Positions 21,751 to 34,096 are shown, numbered from the stretch's first letter. The stretch is DNA of 64,000 bases from Lineus longissimus (GCF_910592395.1 NC_088313.1:13782437-13846436), one strand, 5' to 3'. The notes: generated by a model not told the origin, from the sequence alone. Translations and numbers: made by a program.

Positions 21751-23470
21751 GAATTTAGAGCAGCGTTTCGACAAGACTGTCATCAGTGTGATCCCTATAT
21801 GCCATCTTAGTCCAAGGCCAAGGTTATGTAGAGAGTTCACAATGTCACCTGTATGTATGCAAACTCATAGCTTAGCATCTGCCTCTTGTTAAGAGCAGGG
21901 TAACAAAATGAATTCAGCTTTAAAAACGACTAGAGTTTCTGATAATCGGAAGCCATGTCGAGTATCTGCTCTAGATTTGTCTATATGTTAGTAAAAACAC
22001 GGTAAAGACCAACAATGTATAGAGTTCTTGGAAAGGAACATATGATGGCGGCACTCGCTGAATAGATATCCTTTTTAATCTCCAATGTACGTTCGGGGTG
22101 AAGTTTGCCGATACTATAGCATAAAATAACGCACTGTCTGATTATAGGAAAGGATTAACTGGAATGTATTATACATGCAATCCACAGTCAAACGATAATT
22201 CGAGGATGGAGACCCTCGCTTCCTGGATATTGGATTATGAATAATATCTATAGTAAATGCCTTTACTAAATCGGCTTTGTGAAGAAAGGCAATACTTTTG
22301 TAACTGCAAAATGATACTGATAAATGTCTTGTGTATCATCTGGTCTTTATTCATATAACAGAATAACGTGACCCGCGTGGCATTGGCTTAAGTAACCCAT
22401 CCACTCTGCCCACAGAAGGCATAATCAAAGCATCAACACTGCTGTACGAAGAGAACCTCATTTGCATTGATTTACACTCTTGAGTATTCGAATGTCAACA
22501 TTTCAACACGCGAGCATCGAATGTCAACATTTCAACACGCGAGCATCAGAACTATTTCTGTGAATGCAAAACAGTGCCGATATTACGGATTAATTTATCT
22601 CATCACAAGCATTTTTGTCAGTACATGTATTTGAAATGTTATAATATACACCGTGGTAATATTTCGAATACTTTGGATTCTTTGTTTATATTGAGTATTT
22701 GATAAAGCAGCGAACCAACCGCGGGGAATCGATTTACACCACCCAGTGCGTTGCCGGCAAACAATTACTTTGGCAAATACCCATCCCCAGCAACATGTCA
22801 GCAAACATCGTACAGTCGAGCAGTTGTCCCGACCATTTCCGAGGATAAATTACGACACGCAAAGGTTGCCTCTGCAGTCGCACCGATAATCAGCATCGTA
22901 TGACTTCAATTATCTAAAACACAGAACTCGGAGAGACCCGATATCTATTCATCATGTTCATGCCATAATGTCCTTGATGCTGACGATTTTGATTTCCTCT
23001 CAATGGACATTCCGACGAATTGCCAGTAACGCGATTATAAATCTGATTAGATTCAATACTGCGTTTTACCATATTGATAGAACTCCTCCAAGCCAAACGG
23101 TACTTTGATAGAGGAATCCCTCGCCTCCTTGATAACAACGTGATCGGTGTGGCATTGTCGATAATTCCTCCAGTGATATCAATAATCAGTATCATGACCT
23201 ATCAGTCATCGATCACTTGTCAAACAGATATCTGTTCAGCCTGATGGCATAGTCTATGCTCGTTTTTAGGTAAACCCACTCTTGCTCGGGGAAATCAATT
23301 TTGGACGTTACCATTCATGAGACCCCACTTTCATAGCAAAAGACACAAGAATACACAAAGGAAACATCAACTTACAATTTTTTAAGTAGGTTTTTTGCTA
23401 TCAGTTTTATTCCAACGAAAATTACATTCGTAGAGTAGCTTGAAATGGCAAGCTTTCTCATAATTTACAT
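21751..23470. other. No supported gene; contains one 29-bp tandem duplication
   Basis: Non-repetitive apart from 22,490-22,547. No exon or element recognised. Confidence 0.3.
22490..22547. repeat. Perfect 29-bp tandem duplication
   Basis: GAATGTCAACATTTCAACAC plus GCGAGCATC occurs at 22,490-22,518 and again, unchanged, at 22,519-22,547. Confidence 0.95.
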
Positions 23471-23512
23471 GGTACCAAGTATGGATAAGATTAATCCATA
23501 CTTCATGGTACC
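23471..23512. repeat. Short hairpin with KpnI-site ends
   Basis: GGTACCAAGTATGGAT pairs with ATCCATACTTCATGGTACC across a 7-base loop (AAGATTA). One extra base pair region (CAT) is bulged. Function unknown. Confidence 0.8.
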
Positions 23513-23999
23513 CTTATATTTGCCATTCAGGTTTTTTATAATCTACACTTGTGCACTTATCAACAACCAAGACTGCGTCGTTCGTACTATGAGATGGAAC
23601 TTAAGCGTTTCGCAATATAAAAGCTTGGACACTCCACGTATTACTTTACTCACTGAACAGGAGGCTAATGGACATAATTCAATGAGGCTGGTCGCCCTTT
23701 CGAGGTAAATGCCAGAGTAGACCAAGTACCAGATGATCTCGCATCCCTTGAGGTAGCAGTGTACGCCCAGCGAATCACGGCAACAGCGCCGAGGCTATTA
23801 ATAGTCCCCTTTCCCTTTCTCCAACTGATGAGATCGCTAATGGCGCTGAAAGGACCATTATTGTCTAATTCGATTCTACACCAGGCTTTGATATGGTAAA
23901 TTGCTGGATGAGATTCAGCGTGGAGTATCTGTACGGCGCGTTTACGTTTGGTAGTGGTGAGAGTACCATTCACACTTATACGCCGCTCATTGGATATAG

Positions 24000-24452
24000 G
24001 TAAGGAACTCGCTATGAACATCGAGATCGAGAAACGGATCAACGTATTTGAGCTAAACTGCTGCAGGAGGCTACTCAACATCCACTATACATCGCACACC
24101 ACCAACATCCTAGTAAGAGAACGGGCGACCCAGTATATCGGGCATCATGGCAGCCTCCCAACCATTGCCAAGAAGAAAAAGCTGAGGTGGTTCGGCCACG
24201 CCACGAGAGCCAAGGGAACACTAGCCAATACCATCTATCAAGGTACAGGTAGCCGCTGACGCTGCCGTCCAAAGAGAATTTGGATCGATGTACGACGTGA
24301 TGCACTGGACTGGAAGAAAAACTAGTGACCTGATCCGCCTCGCCGATGAGGACAGAACCGCGTGGTGCCGCATCGTTAACATCGTTAACAGCTTAGGGTC
24401 GCCCCAATGGCCGCATGGCTGCGGAACATAATGATGATGATGATGATGGTGA
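24000..24452 (+). mobile_element. RTE-like non-LTR retrotransposon 3' end
   Basis: The plus frame contains EKRINVFELNCCRRLLNIHY, TIAKKKKLRWFGHATRAKG, LANTIYQG, then after an in-frame stop CRPKRIWIDVRRDALDW, then after one frameshift DLIRLADEDRTAWCRIVN and GSPQWPHGCGT. This order (RRLL, LRWFGH, GRP-x-RW-like, final W...G) is the C-terminal region of RTE-class reverse transcriptases. It is followed at once by an (ATG)n run at 24,431-24,452, the kind of short simple-repeat tail these elements end in. The 5' part is missing. One stop and one frameshift show that it is inactive. Confidence 0.85.
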
Positions 24453-26323
24453 TGCAATTCGGTTCAAACTGAGGAGACATCCCTGAAGTACACCTTCATA
24501 CTATTAGGGAGGTCTAGAGAGTTTACGAGAACGAGAATACTATAGGAGAGGTTGAGAGAGTAATACTAGAACGAGAATGACTTGAGCTTCAGATGGCTTC
24601 AGAGTGGTCCGATAAAGAGGAGAGCTTTTTTAAGTTAGTTGAAGAAAATATCAGATTAAGAACTAAAATAAATGTTGAACATTCAAACATTCAAACATCA
24701 GTGACACTATAAACCAGTTGAGAAGCTAGGTTTGTATAAAATGAGTCTATAAATGCCTGAGGGGTGAAAAACGTAATAAAGACCGTCATCAACTTAACCA
24801 GAGAGTTGCATTACATATTCCAGTCATATTCGACTCCGACGTGTATAAGAGAAGACCACTAGTTTGCGTGTCTCGTCCCATTCTTAAGATCTCTGAGATC
24901 GGTACATTATCGTTATGTTTGCCATTAGAAGATGATGGTATTGGATCGAAGATAGCTGAGTGTTGTTCGCTGTTCATCGTGGCGTTTTATTGTTGGACCT
25001 GGTGCCATGTGAAAGATTTTCCCAAGAAATCATTTCAGTTTTTCTAACAATAACATATTTGCGCGAGTTTCACTAGTGCAAGTCTCATTTATTCAAAAAA
25101 ATCCGCGAAAATACAATGCCCGCGAAAATTCGCAAAATATGTGAAAACACAATCCCGGCGAAACATTCGCGGTTTACAGTTGCAACTCCGCATCCCTATG
25201 GCTGAACTTCCAACTCTCGCTCGACAGACATATCTCATATTCATAACATTCTTACCATCATGTACTCACTATTATACCATTGTTTATGGGTATTAGGGCA
25301 CTAAGGCGTTATTTAGTATGACAAATACCACATGTGGAAGGTTTATAGACTCCAAGTGAAGGAGGTTACTCTGGGGACAGTGTTCCTTTGAATTGTAAGG
25401 AGATACTGTTAGAGCCTCTTCGGTTTATCATTTTGTTACTTCACAGCAACTCTCTCTTTGCAGCATTGCGGAAATTAAATCAAATCGACATGTTTTGAAC
25501 ACATCCATCTTCTCAATACTCGAGTAAGTAAAGTAAGAAAGGAATACATGCAAAAGGTTAGAAAACGAAACCAACCGACCGGATAGGATTTTTACCCAAA
25601 TAAATCAAAATAATATGGCTTACACAATGTAATCTTCTGAAGAAGGTTGCTTCACATGACATGTACTCGTAGAAAAAAATCAGCGATTTCGTTCCGTAAT
25701 TTCGCCCCTTACCCCATTAAAAATAATTCAGGCTCAGCCCAGTACACGGTCCATATTGTCTTTCAACAAAACCCGCTCGCATGTACATGCTGACCAAAAG
25801 GTTCCAAAACTGTCTTTATCAAAGAGGCATCAGGTGTTTCCGAATCTCATATCACAGGGCCCACCGACTGATCGGAAGGAGGACGGAAGCAACGGGTTTA
25901 GAAGCCCGTAAGTGTTAATCTCTCTCACCTCATCGTTTGATCTATATCGATGATAGATTTCTGACAACCTACGCATGTCATTTGTACGTCACAGTGCCCT
26001 TTCCCGCCGGCCAACTCATTGGATATACGTACAATCGAGGGATCTTTCGAAGGTCTTTACCTTCTTTTAAATCTAACAACAATCTAACCAGGACTCATGT
26101 GAATATGTTCGTTTTATCTAAGCATCATCCGCCAGCGGCCGAGTTCTAAACAGTCGGGAGCACATCAATAACACCTTGCGCGAGCCATTTGATCTAACGA
26201 TAGCCCTTGTAGGGATTCCCTGTCATAGATCGTTGATAATGAGTCGACACCTGGCCACCTTGCTCCAGACCTGTAGTTCCAGCGCACATCCGCAGATTTC
26301 AAACAATTTCTAGTTTTTTTCTG
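24453..26323. other. No supported gene
   Basis: Apart from the CGCGAAAAT repeat at 25,094-25,190, non-repetitive AT-rich sequence. Near 24,500-24,590 two diverged GAGAGTTTACGAGAACGAGAA / GAGAGTAATACTAGAACGAGA blocks form a short tandem duplication. Confidence 0.35.
25094..25190. repeat. CGCGAAAAT dispersed repeat, copy
   Basis: Several spaced CGCGAAA words (CCGCGAAAATACAATGCCCG, CGAAACATTCGCGGTTTAC). Similar words occur at 17,029-17,075, 47,638-47,800 and 55,885-56,115. Confidence 0.5.
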
Positions 26324-26640
26324 CACATTCACCTTATCGAGCAGTCGGCTTGCTATTCACAATGTTAACAAATAAGATTGCATGAGCAGCACATTCACCT
26401 TATCGAACAGTCCGCTTGCTATTCACAATGTTAACAAATAAGATTGCATGAGCAGCACATTCACCTTATCGAACAGTCCGCTTGCTATTCACAATGTTAA
26501 CAAATAAGATTGCATGAGCAGCACATTCACCTTATCGAACAGTCCGCTTGCTTTTCACAATGTTAACAAATAAGATTGCATGAGCAGCACGTCCAGTTTA
26601 TCGAATAGTCGGCTTGCTATTCACACTGTTAACAAATATT
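26324..26640. repeat. 66-bp minisatellite, about 4.8 copies
   Basis: Units start at 26,324, 26,390, 26,456, 26,522 and 26,588 (CACATTCACCTTATCGA, CAGTCCGCTTGC, ACAATGTTAACAAATAAG). The three middle units are almost identical; the two edge units carry GTCGGC instead of GTCCGC and other changes, as expected when new units arise in the middle of an array. Confidence 0.95.
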
Positions 26641-26735
26641 TTCGAAGACAAATTTAAACTTTTTATTTCCGTTAACGGCTTCTCGTGATACGCTTTTAAA
26701 CTCCATACTTGAACGCCTCGGATACAAACAGGCAA

Positions 26736-26862
26736 AAAAAATCTTCATTAGTCAGTGCCGTGGGGCACGGGGATAGAGTAGGCTGGACTTAGCGAGAAGT
26801 TTCCGTGTAACGAACAAAAATGAAAGGATGGAGCGTGATTTTAATTGAAGCTCGTGAAAGTG
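26736..26862. repeat. Diverged direct repeat, copy 1 (partner at 27,329-27,453)
   Basis: TCTTCATTAGTCAGTGCCGT...GAGCGTGATTTTAATTGAAG aligns with TCTTCATTAATCGGCGCCGC...GAGCGTGATGTTGATTGAAG over about 125 bp. Confidence 0.8.
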
Positions 26863-27328
26863 GCGCCGCTTCTTGTGTACATGTGTTACAAAGGTAGAAC
26901 GAAACGTGATGCGAAATCATGGAACCATGAAACTAGATACCTACCATGACTCTAGAGGTAACTAACTATTTTGACAACTCTCCTTCAACGAAAGAAACAT
27001 GTCCACGTTTTAAAGCCACTCATATTAGCGTTTACCATCAGTATATCACCAAAAGATGTCACTACAGTACATTTGTATGAAATGCCAATCGACAGTTCTT
27101 ATAACCCAGGAGAATATTCAATATATGCTACACTGAAACACATACAAACTCTAATGTATTTTTCGGGGGGGGGATGCATATGCAACCAGTGCGTCCCCAA
27201 GGATACGCTCCTGGCCTGTCCTGATACAATCGTGTGCATGTACTTATTAGTTATAAGAATTATATTCCGTGACGTCATGCATGTTGAAGAAAAGACCTTT
27301 TCATACACGAGCGCAACATGCAGAAAAA

Positions 27329-27453
27329 ATTGTCTTCATTAATCGGCGCCGCGGGGCATAGGACATATTAGAGTAGATCGGACTTATTAGTTTCCGCGTA
27401 GCGAATATATGAGGAAAGAATTGAGCGTGATGTTGATTGAAGCTCGTTAAAGT
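27329..27453. repeat. Diverged direct repeat, copy 2 (partner at 26,736-26,862)
   Basis: Same blocks in the same order as copy 1, with small indels. It is followed by a short (TTATG)n run near 27,498-27,518. Confidence 0.8.
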
Positions 27454-27916
27454 AATTGAGACTAGTATCTAGAGAAGACGATGTGGAGTGGCAAAAGTTA
27501 TGTTATGTTATGTTATGTCGACAGAAGGTCGCAGTTGTCCAGTCATATTCCAGGTGTGTATTATAATGTACCTGTATGTAGTCAGGGAAGCCATTGATGA
27601 TTTCGGAGTCTTGGGTTGATAAAATCAGAATCTTTCGATAAAAATGGAGTCTTTTTGGGGGGAGGGGGGCTCAAATGAGCGTTGCTACCACCAAATACTT
27701 TTTGAGAAAGACACTGGTCAATGAGAAAAAGCAATAATAAAAGCTGCCAAATTCGATTAGAATCAGTCACAAAACTGAAGTGTGGGCCGCGCTCATTCGA
27801 GTGCTCAGTCGGTATGTCTAGTCTCCAACAAATCCATCTTTTTAATAAACATTGCCTTGTAGTGTCGAACAGTCAAACTGCGCCTTGCCACCGGATGATT
27901 GTAACAAGCACCTTAC

Positions 27917-28014
27917 CCGGCCACTCATCACGACGACCTCTATTTGATCAAGTGATACCGCTGCATGCCGGAGACTTCTGGTGTCGATGTAAAGCGAATA
28001 TTGATGTATTATCG
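27917..28014 (-). CDS. Candidate internal exon
   Basis: A 98-bp segment with a strong acceptor (TAGCTTCTTCTTTTTACCACAG) trimmed to its last bases TTCTTTTTACCACAG and a donor CGG then GTAAGG. Only one frame is open across it: IIHQYSLYIDTRSLRHAAVS, then LDQIEVVVMSGR. The protein texture is good but no family is recognised. A plus-strand frame of 100 codons (27,721-28,023) overlaps it and also lacks a domain, so strand is uncertain. Confidence 0.3.
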
Positions 28015-28544
28015 CTGTGGTAAAAAGAAGAAGCTAGAAGGTGATTGCGGATCGGGGAAGATTTTCTCCCCAGGCACTCCAGCGAGTCTGGCAATAGTGC
28101 TCTTTTTCAATTTGTAATTTGGTGTTAGCAAGGACAATACATTCTGCCGCAAAAGTGTAAGTCAGTACAGTACAGTTGCATACATGTACTTCTTAAGTGC
28201 GATAACACAATTTCAGTCAAGTTAAAAATAGTCACAGTGCTATGCAGTAGTAATTGATGAGACAAAGTCGCCTTTCGCTGGGGATATCGCTCCATGCAAG
28301 ATAAAATTTGATGTCGAGGAAAAGCGAATACCACCGTGGTACATGTAAGGAAAAATAGCTTGACGTAGAGTGGGACGAATCTAGACGCAATTTTCTTTAC
28401 TAGCACTCCTAAGTGTTTGGCGACTACTCGTCGTGTTATTTGGTAGAACAGTTCTTTTTTTGTAACCTACATGATCCAATCATATTATTACGAACACTAT
28501 CATATCGTAGACAAGTGTTTATGAATAAGCAATAGATTCACATC

Positions 28545-28968
28545 ACTGATAGGTGCTTATGACTAATGCAAGTATCAATTCGTTTCTTGTACCCCCCCCC
28601 CCCGCCCTCCTCAAGGGTAGTTAAGCTATCACCACTAATCTTTACCGATGCTTGAGTAGTATTTATTTTTCCTTTAGTGAAAATTTGGCGAAGCTGGAAA
28701 GAATAAGGATGCTAATGTGTCGATGTCTTGTCGAACATACAGCCTTACCCAGTAAAATTAGTCCGGTTACTTTATATGACGGTGATAACTGATATATTGT
28801 TGATGGTGATGTCTTGACGAAAGAAAAAGTAGCATTGGTGAAAAAAGGGTGATGCTTGAGCCTTAAGATGTCGTTATAGGGCGATAAGGTGTCGTACCCT
28901 TGAGGAGGGGGGGGGGGGTACAAGACACGAATTGATACTTGCATAAGCAATGAAGCACATCGCTGAGT
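28545..28968. mobile_element. Inverted-repeat element with homopolymer C/G runs inside its arms
   Basis: Left arm (about 28,545-28,620): GCAAGTATCAATTCGTTTCT, TGTACCCCCC... and CCTCCTCAAGGGTA. Right arm (about 28,896-28,968): TACCCTTGAGGAGG, a G-run and TACAAGACACGAATTGATAC. The arms are reverse complements with few changes, separated by about 280 bp of non-coding sequence. Confidence 0.75.
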
Positions 28969-29228
28969 GTGATGGCAAAGTAATGAACACATCGTTAATA
29001 GGCGTTTATGACGGAGCGATGAAACTCATCGTTGATGGTAATTTCTGGAAAATGCCCAAACGCCCCACTCAGGAAATTGTGATAGGAGAATTAAAGCTTA
29101 CCGGAGATATTTTTATCTACCCACAAAAGCAGCTCCCAATGTGTACATCCGATGACCAAGTCAAGAGTCGTTGTACCCTTGCTACTGCCGAAAAACTGCA
29201 AGTACATTGCCCAGGTGTACCGTTTTGA
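28950..29228 (+). CDS. Uncharacterised open frame, 92 codons
   Basis: Begins MKHIAECDGKVMNTSLIGVY and ends KLQVHCPGVPF, with good protein texture (IVIGELKLTGDIFIYPQKQ) and an A at -3. No family is recognised. It starts inside the right arm of the inverted-repeat element, so the N-terminus may be fortuitous. The minus-strand frame at 29,117-29,404 is in conflict with it. Could be a gene fragment or chance. Confidence 0.25.
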   Translation: MKHIAECDGKVMNTSLIGVYDGAMKLIVDGNFWKMPKRPTQEIVIGELKLTGDIFIYPQKQLPMCTSDDQVKSRCTLATAEKLQVHCPGVPF

Positions 29229-29537
29229 AAGCTAGAGTATTTGTTACACATACCGATATATAGCAAACTGGAAGGCATATCATTTTGAGCACGTATCATA
29301 TGCACCACTATAGCAACCCTTCTCCGCGTAGAAGGAAAGAAACTGAAAGAAGAAGATGGCGTTTTCTTTGATATTTGCCATCTTCGTGGAAAAAGAGCTA
29401 TCAAATTCGTTAATTCGTATCTACTCTTGTTGCACCCACATGTATCCTTAGAAGAAACTACCTATAATCCAAACCACCCTAACCTGACGTAAAATAGGAT
29501 GAAAACATCATATTTTCAATCAAGAACACCACCCGTC

Positions 29538-29632
29538 GGTGGTGGTGGTGGTGGTGGTGGTGGTGGTGGTGGTGGTGGTGGTGGTGGTGGTGGTGGTGGT
29601 GGTGGTGGTGGTGGTGGCGGTGGCGGTGGATT
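29538..29632. repeat. (GGT)n microsatellite
   Basis: About 30 uninterrupted GGT units, with GGC variants at the right end. Frames through it (poly-Gly, poly-His) are artefacts of the repeat. Confidence 0.98.
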
Positions 29633-30254
29633 TTGGAAACCTGCATGCACTTCAACACTGCAGATAGATAACGCAAAATGGCTCTTTCACGTCCATTGCA
29701 TCAATTATCATTAATATCCACAATCTGTCCTAGAAATCATCCAGGATTACAACTAGTATTACCGTAATGGCTCCGGGCTTGACCCGGGCAATTATCGCTT
29801 CATCGAACCATTGGTAATCGATACTATTAATCATGGGGATCATTAGTGACATTAATCATCGCATGCTCTCTTCATCTCCTTGATCTGTATGAGGAATCGA
29901 TACCATCTGCTGCAGGTATGCAGCAGTATCAATTGGTATACTGGTACACTTCTACTGATTTATAATAATAAATCATTTTCTTATAACGCCATTCCATGAT
30001 GAAGTACCTCGTTCAAAGCTCTTTCGGAGTTATTATACCATCTGTCATTGGTATTAAACGGCCATTTATTTGTTTTTAAATCGGAAAAGTATATCCGCTA
30101 AAGTGTACTATTCCGTTCCGATAAACCAAAAAGGTGGCAATGTTGAATAGCGAATTACACTGTCTCTGACTCTGAGTCTTTTGATGGCTAGCGGAGACAT
30201 CCCCCGCACTGGCTGGTGAGACCTGAGGAAACCAAACTAGTCATCTTGAATTGG
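29633..30254. other. No supported gene
   Basis: Non-repetitive AT-rich sequence with one small palindrome (CTGCTGCAGGTATGCAGCAG, about 29,909). Confidence 0.3.
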
Positions 30255-30620
30255 AGGCGAGGTTGATAAAATCAGGCAGTGCAATCCAATGATGCAAAAC
30301 CCAGCGTCCAAAATCTGCGTCTAGGTTTTACCAACTACCCACACACGATCTACTCTTTGATACTCGATGGCTCTTCCGTCAACCCACTTTCCTGCGGAAG
30401 CCAATGTTTAAGATTACGGGATTCCCCCTATCCGAGTATCCACAGAAAGCGTTGTAAGGTTTCAAGACGTTGCTACAAAGAGCTCATTTGAACTTGACCA
30501 GTAGAGGAACCATTTACGTAGTGACTCGGCCGGGAGTCGAACCAACGACCTCTCGAGCTCAACCACTCTTTCCTGGGCAACCGCTGCCCACGATACAGAA
30601 CACGTTACCTTGTGTTTAGC
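30255..30620 (-). mobile_element. tRNA-derived SINE, second copy
   Basis: Minus strand: GGTTCGACTCCCGGCCGAGT (B-box-like, about 30,523-30,543), CACTACGTAAATGGTTCC, TGGTCAAGTTCAAATGAGC and TTTCTGTGGATACTCGG line up with GACTCCCGACCGAGTCACTG, TGGTCGCGTTCAAGTGAGCG and TTTCTGTGGAGACCGGG of the copy at 5.2-5.5 kb. The head (GTGGGCAGCGGTTGCCCAGG) is longer here. The 3' AAGCGCT stem present at 5.2 kb is not found, so the 3' end is lost or diverged. Confidence 0.7.
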
Positions 30621-32649
30621 TGGTTTAATGATGACACCAGTGTCTTACCCTGAGGCTACATGATACAAAAGAGCGACCCTCTGTCTTACATGTCTGATAG
30701 CTGCAGGATACTGATGTTTGTCCCAAATCATCATCATTTAAACTGATTTTGTTTGCAGGGAACTTCAGTCTCTATTCGGGGCAGCCTTCTTATTGAAGTC
30801 TCCATCTACTTGGTAAAGCTAGTTCTGAATTTAGACAAGTTTTAAACAAATTTTAGACAAATTTTAGACAGGTAGCACATGGGCAGAATATTTTCATCTT
30901 CTTTCTTTGCAATCCGCAATATCACTCAAGTCATCAAAGTAGCGATATTGGTTGAGTTCAACCTGAAGCTCGCCCATAATCAGGATTTTAAAATCATCAA
31001 TGGGTAGCCTACTTAGAGTGCGAGCACGTTTGTTCGACTATTCCGTCTTTTCTTTCTCCGTGGTTGCTTTCCTAGATGCATAAATCTAACAGTTCATCTG
31101 TTGATGACATCTTAAATGTCACGATGTCACCATAAGCAATTATGGATATTTTATTTTCCATTTGAAACGAGCAAATCGTGACTAGGAATATCCCTAGGAT
31201 AACAATAAGACATGTAAGAGGCTCTTTTCCAAGAGTATCAATGCCATTTGTTGGCCATTTTTGACATCACCGTGACCCGACCGTGTTCATTAAAACAGTG
31301 AATGGTCAGATCGCTTACTTTAATAATTCCACAAGCAGAAGACGCAACGCACACAAAATTTTCCTAAATTTAATATTTCTGTTAGATGTACCTTCTTTAA
31401 CCAAGATATTTGCTTATACCGATTGTTTGCTCATTAGTAGCCATGAATCCAGGGTAACGAAAACTGACCTAAATATGAGCCTGATCATTAGATCATCAAA
31501 GGGTTGGCCACAGTGGTCTTTTTTTAATATCACGGAATCTTTTGCCAGGGACTGTCTATTTGATAGGTTCTTTAAAAAACATTTTATTGGAAATGTTTTT
31601 TTTTAATTATTGGATAAGCAGTCTGTTTGATACTCAGCTCAGCCCCAAATTGCCTAGATTCATGAAACTCCAGGCGTTCTATAAATCAATAATTGGCTGT
31701 AGATAAAGTCAGAACCACCACTGACAATAAATAACCCTTTATTATTCCAAACGTGCATTATCGTAGGATATAAATCAGCAGGGTAAAGCATAAACGATTG
31801 CAAAGACGTGCAACAGAGACAAAAAAGAACTGTGATGACGTCTCGACATGCAAAACCTTATCAGAAAATGCCAGTAATCTCGGTAAAGTGAACTATCCAT
31901 AAATTAAGCTAGAGGCCTGGGAGAGAATGCTATTCCTAGGACTAGGTGTTCTTGGAACAATAGCCATTATTTGCAGTTGCAAGTTTTAAGGAAAACATGA
32001 ATTCGCATGCTGTCCTTTAAACCCGGAAAGTCAGTTGTTTTTGGACTGTATATACGCCCTTCACTGCAGGTGACTTGCCCCCTCCGGTGATAGCACTTCT
32101 GACACATCTCCCCAAATTCAAAAATTACTTTGTTTATACAATACCGCTTGGAACAAGCACAGAAAATACACCGTTAAACTTGTTTTTACAGAAGCAAGAA
32201 AATATATAAATAGCGACCTGTTTGACTACTTGCCTTGCCAGGGTGGTAATTTTCTTAAGGACAAATAGTCACTCAGTGGGTTTCTCCGGTAAAACCTGTT
32301 TGACATTCAGCATGCTTCTGATACGATCATTACGACTCTTCGTGTAATAATATCAACTCCACATCGCCGTTGGCTCCCCGTATACGCGACTCAACAACTG
32401 ATTGCATGACGTACTTAATACACGTGGATATTAGCCCTGTTTTGCCTCTACATCAAACAGATCGAAGAGATGGAATTAATAGCTGGCTCCGGGTTTGATC
32501 AGCATGTTGCGTGGCGGTAAATCACAATTGATATATTTTCATTTGAAGAAGTACATTTACTCACGACTGGATTTTCTGTGTTCATCTAAAAATATGAGAT
32601 ATTTTAAAACAGGCAATGGAAGGTATGGATAGGCAACAGGTTAATTCTT
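30621..32649. other. No supported gene
   Basis: Non-repetitive. At 30,760-30,813 an acceptor (TTTTGTTTGCAG) and donor (TTG then GTAAAG) bracket an 18-codon open frame, too short to call. A tandem TTTTAGACAA(A/G)TTTTA run lies near 30,830-30,870. Confidence 0.3.
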
Positions 32650-32865
32650 AGAAATAAAGATTTTTGAGCTTCTGAATTAAAAAAAAAAGTTTTTCGGCCA
32701 ACACAATTATACACCCGTAGAGAGGTCTTTTGTCAAATTAAAAACCCGGAATGCTTTTTATTTTGAAAAACGTCTCAGAGTCATCACTTCGCTGAATAAA
32801 TTCTTCAGGGTGGCGGAAAAACCATAGAAGGTTTTTCAAAAGCTCAAAAACTTTTATCTCTGATA
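32650..32865. mobile_element. Palindromic AAAAACC element, copy 3
   Basis: Left end GAAATAAAGATTTTTGAGCT; GTTTTTCGGCCAACACAATT; ACACCCGTAGAGAGG. Right half: CGGAAAAACCATAGAAGG, TTTTTCAAAAGCTCAAAAAC, TTTTATCTC. Both terminal parts survive, which defines the end as A(G)AAATAAAG. Confidence 0.75.
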
Positions 32866-33787
32866 GAGTGGAATTACGTGTACGACCGAAACTTAGGACA
32901 TAACAGTTTGATAGTCATTCGAAGCTCAGATGGGATATAAATAACTTTCCGGTCCCAGTCATGCCCGTTTCACCAAGCTTTCGCGCTAGCTGCGCAGCAC
33001 TAAGCTAACATCCGTAACGTGGCCTGAAGGGAAAATGTTATGTGAGATGACATGCCAAAACAATGACATTTACTGTAAAAGAACCAGATACTAACGCGAC
33101 ATTAAAACAACCATCGAAATATCATATACCAACACCCTTTAATTGGTAATAAGACACCGCTATTTGCAACTATAATACGGGCTGTCGAATGCTTCGACAC
33201 AGCCACAATTCTAAACTGTACCAGCAGTAAACTTGTACATGCGTATTACATTGCTGGTTTGACAAAAAGGGTCTCTATTGACAAAATAAAAGACCCGGTT
33301 TTCTGATGTTGCTGATTGTACGTAAGTATATAGGGCCTAGGCCATAGCAGTAGAGATAACCCAGTGGTGATGAGTAAACTTTGAATTAACACCACATGCA
33401 GTCGGGGAAGTAAAAAAAAAATACAGATTCTGTATCCGGTTATGCAAGACCAAGGTTACCATCGTAACCCAATTTTCGGATATGTAACCCAATTTTCGGA
33501 TACGTAACCAAATTTTCTACTGATCGTACGTATAGGCCAATTTAGTAGTACTGAGAATATCTTAAATGTTCCTTTTTGAAGATTTTGAATCAAAGACAAA
33601 ATATTTTCAAAACTAAACAACAAAACTGTCAACATAACTTCTGAGGTGAATATTTATATTCACCAGAGTTTCTTTTTCGCACAGCAACATCAGGTGGACT
33701 ATGGTCAATATGTAGTTTGGAGTCTTCTACTGTAACATCCTTTTAGTTCATTTTTCCAGAGAAATCTCATCAGGGCTTGCTGGTTGT

Positions 33788-34096
33788 GACTTCGATATGG
33801 CACACCAAAGCGGAATAAATGCAAGATTTGAAAATATGATACAACATTTTGAAATATATTGCAACCCTTGAAAAAACATGCCAACATTTCAAAAACATAT
33901 GTCAAGATTTTAAGATATGTATACAGAAATATAATACAACATTTCCTAAAAATGCAGGTCAACTTGTTTTCAAAAATATGTGGCAACCCTTGAAAAAAAT
34001 ATGACAATATTAAAAAAACATGGCAACATTTTGAAAAATGTTACAATATATCTTCAAGTCTTGCATTTATTCCGCTTTGGTGTGCCATGTCGAAGC
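33788..34096. mobile_element. MITE-like element, ~40-bp terminal inverted repeats and degenerate interior
   Basis: GACTTCGATATGGCACACCA...GCAAGAT (33,788-33,827) is matched in reverse by GTCTTGCATTTATTCCGCTT...GTCGAAGCC (34,057-34,096) with only a few mismatches. The interior is built of diverged short units such as ACAACATTTTGAAA, GCAACCCTTGAAAAAA and CCAACATTTCAAAAAC. No coding capacity. Confidence 0.85.

Noticed and set aside
23665-24081. 138-codon minus-strand frame
   Set aside because: Overlaps the RTE remnant in antisense and has no domain.
26324-26640. CRISPR-like array
   Set aside because: Units are contiguous near-identical tandem copies without variable spacers, in a eukaryotic context.
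29479-29714. Poly-Gly and poly-His frames
   Set aside because: Products of the (GGT)n tract on either strand.
30760-30813. 18-codon plus-strand frame between an acceptor and a GTAAAG donor
   Set aside because: Too short; such pairs are expected by chance in a window this size.
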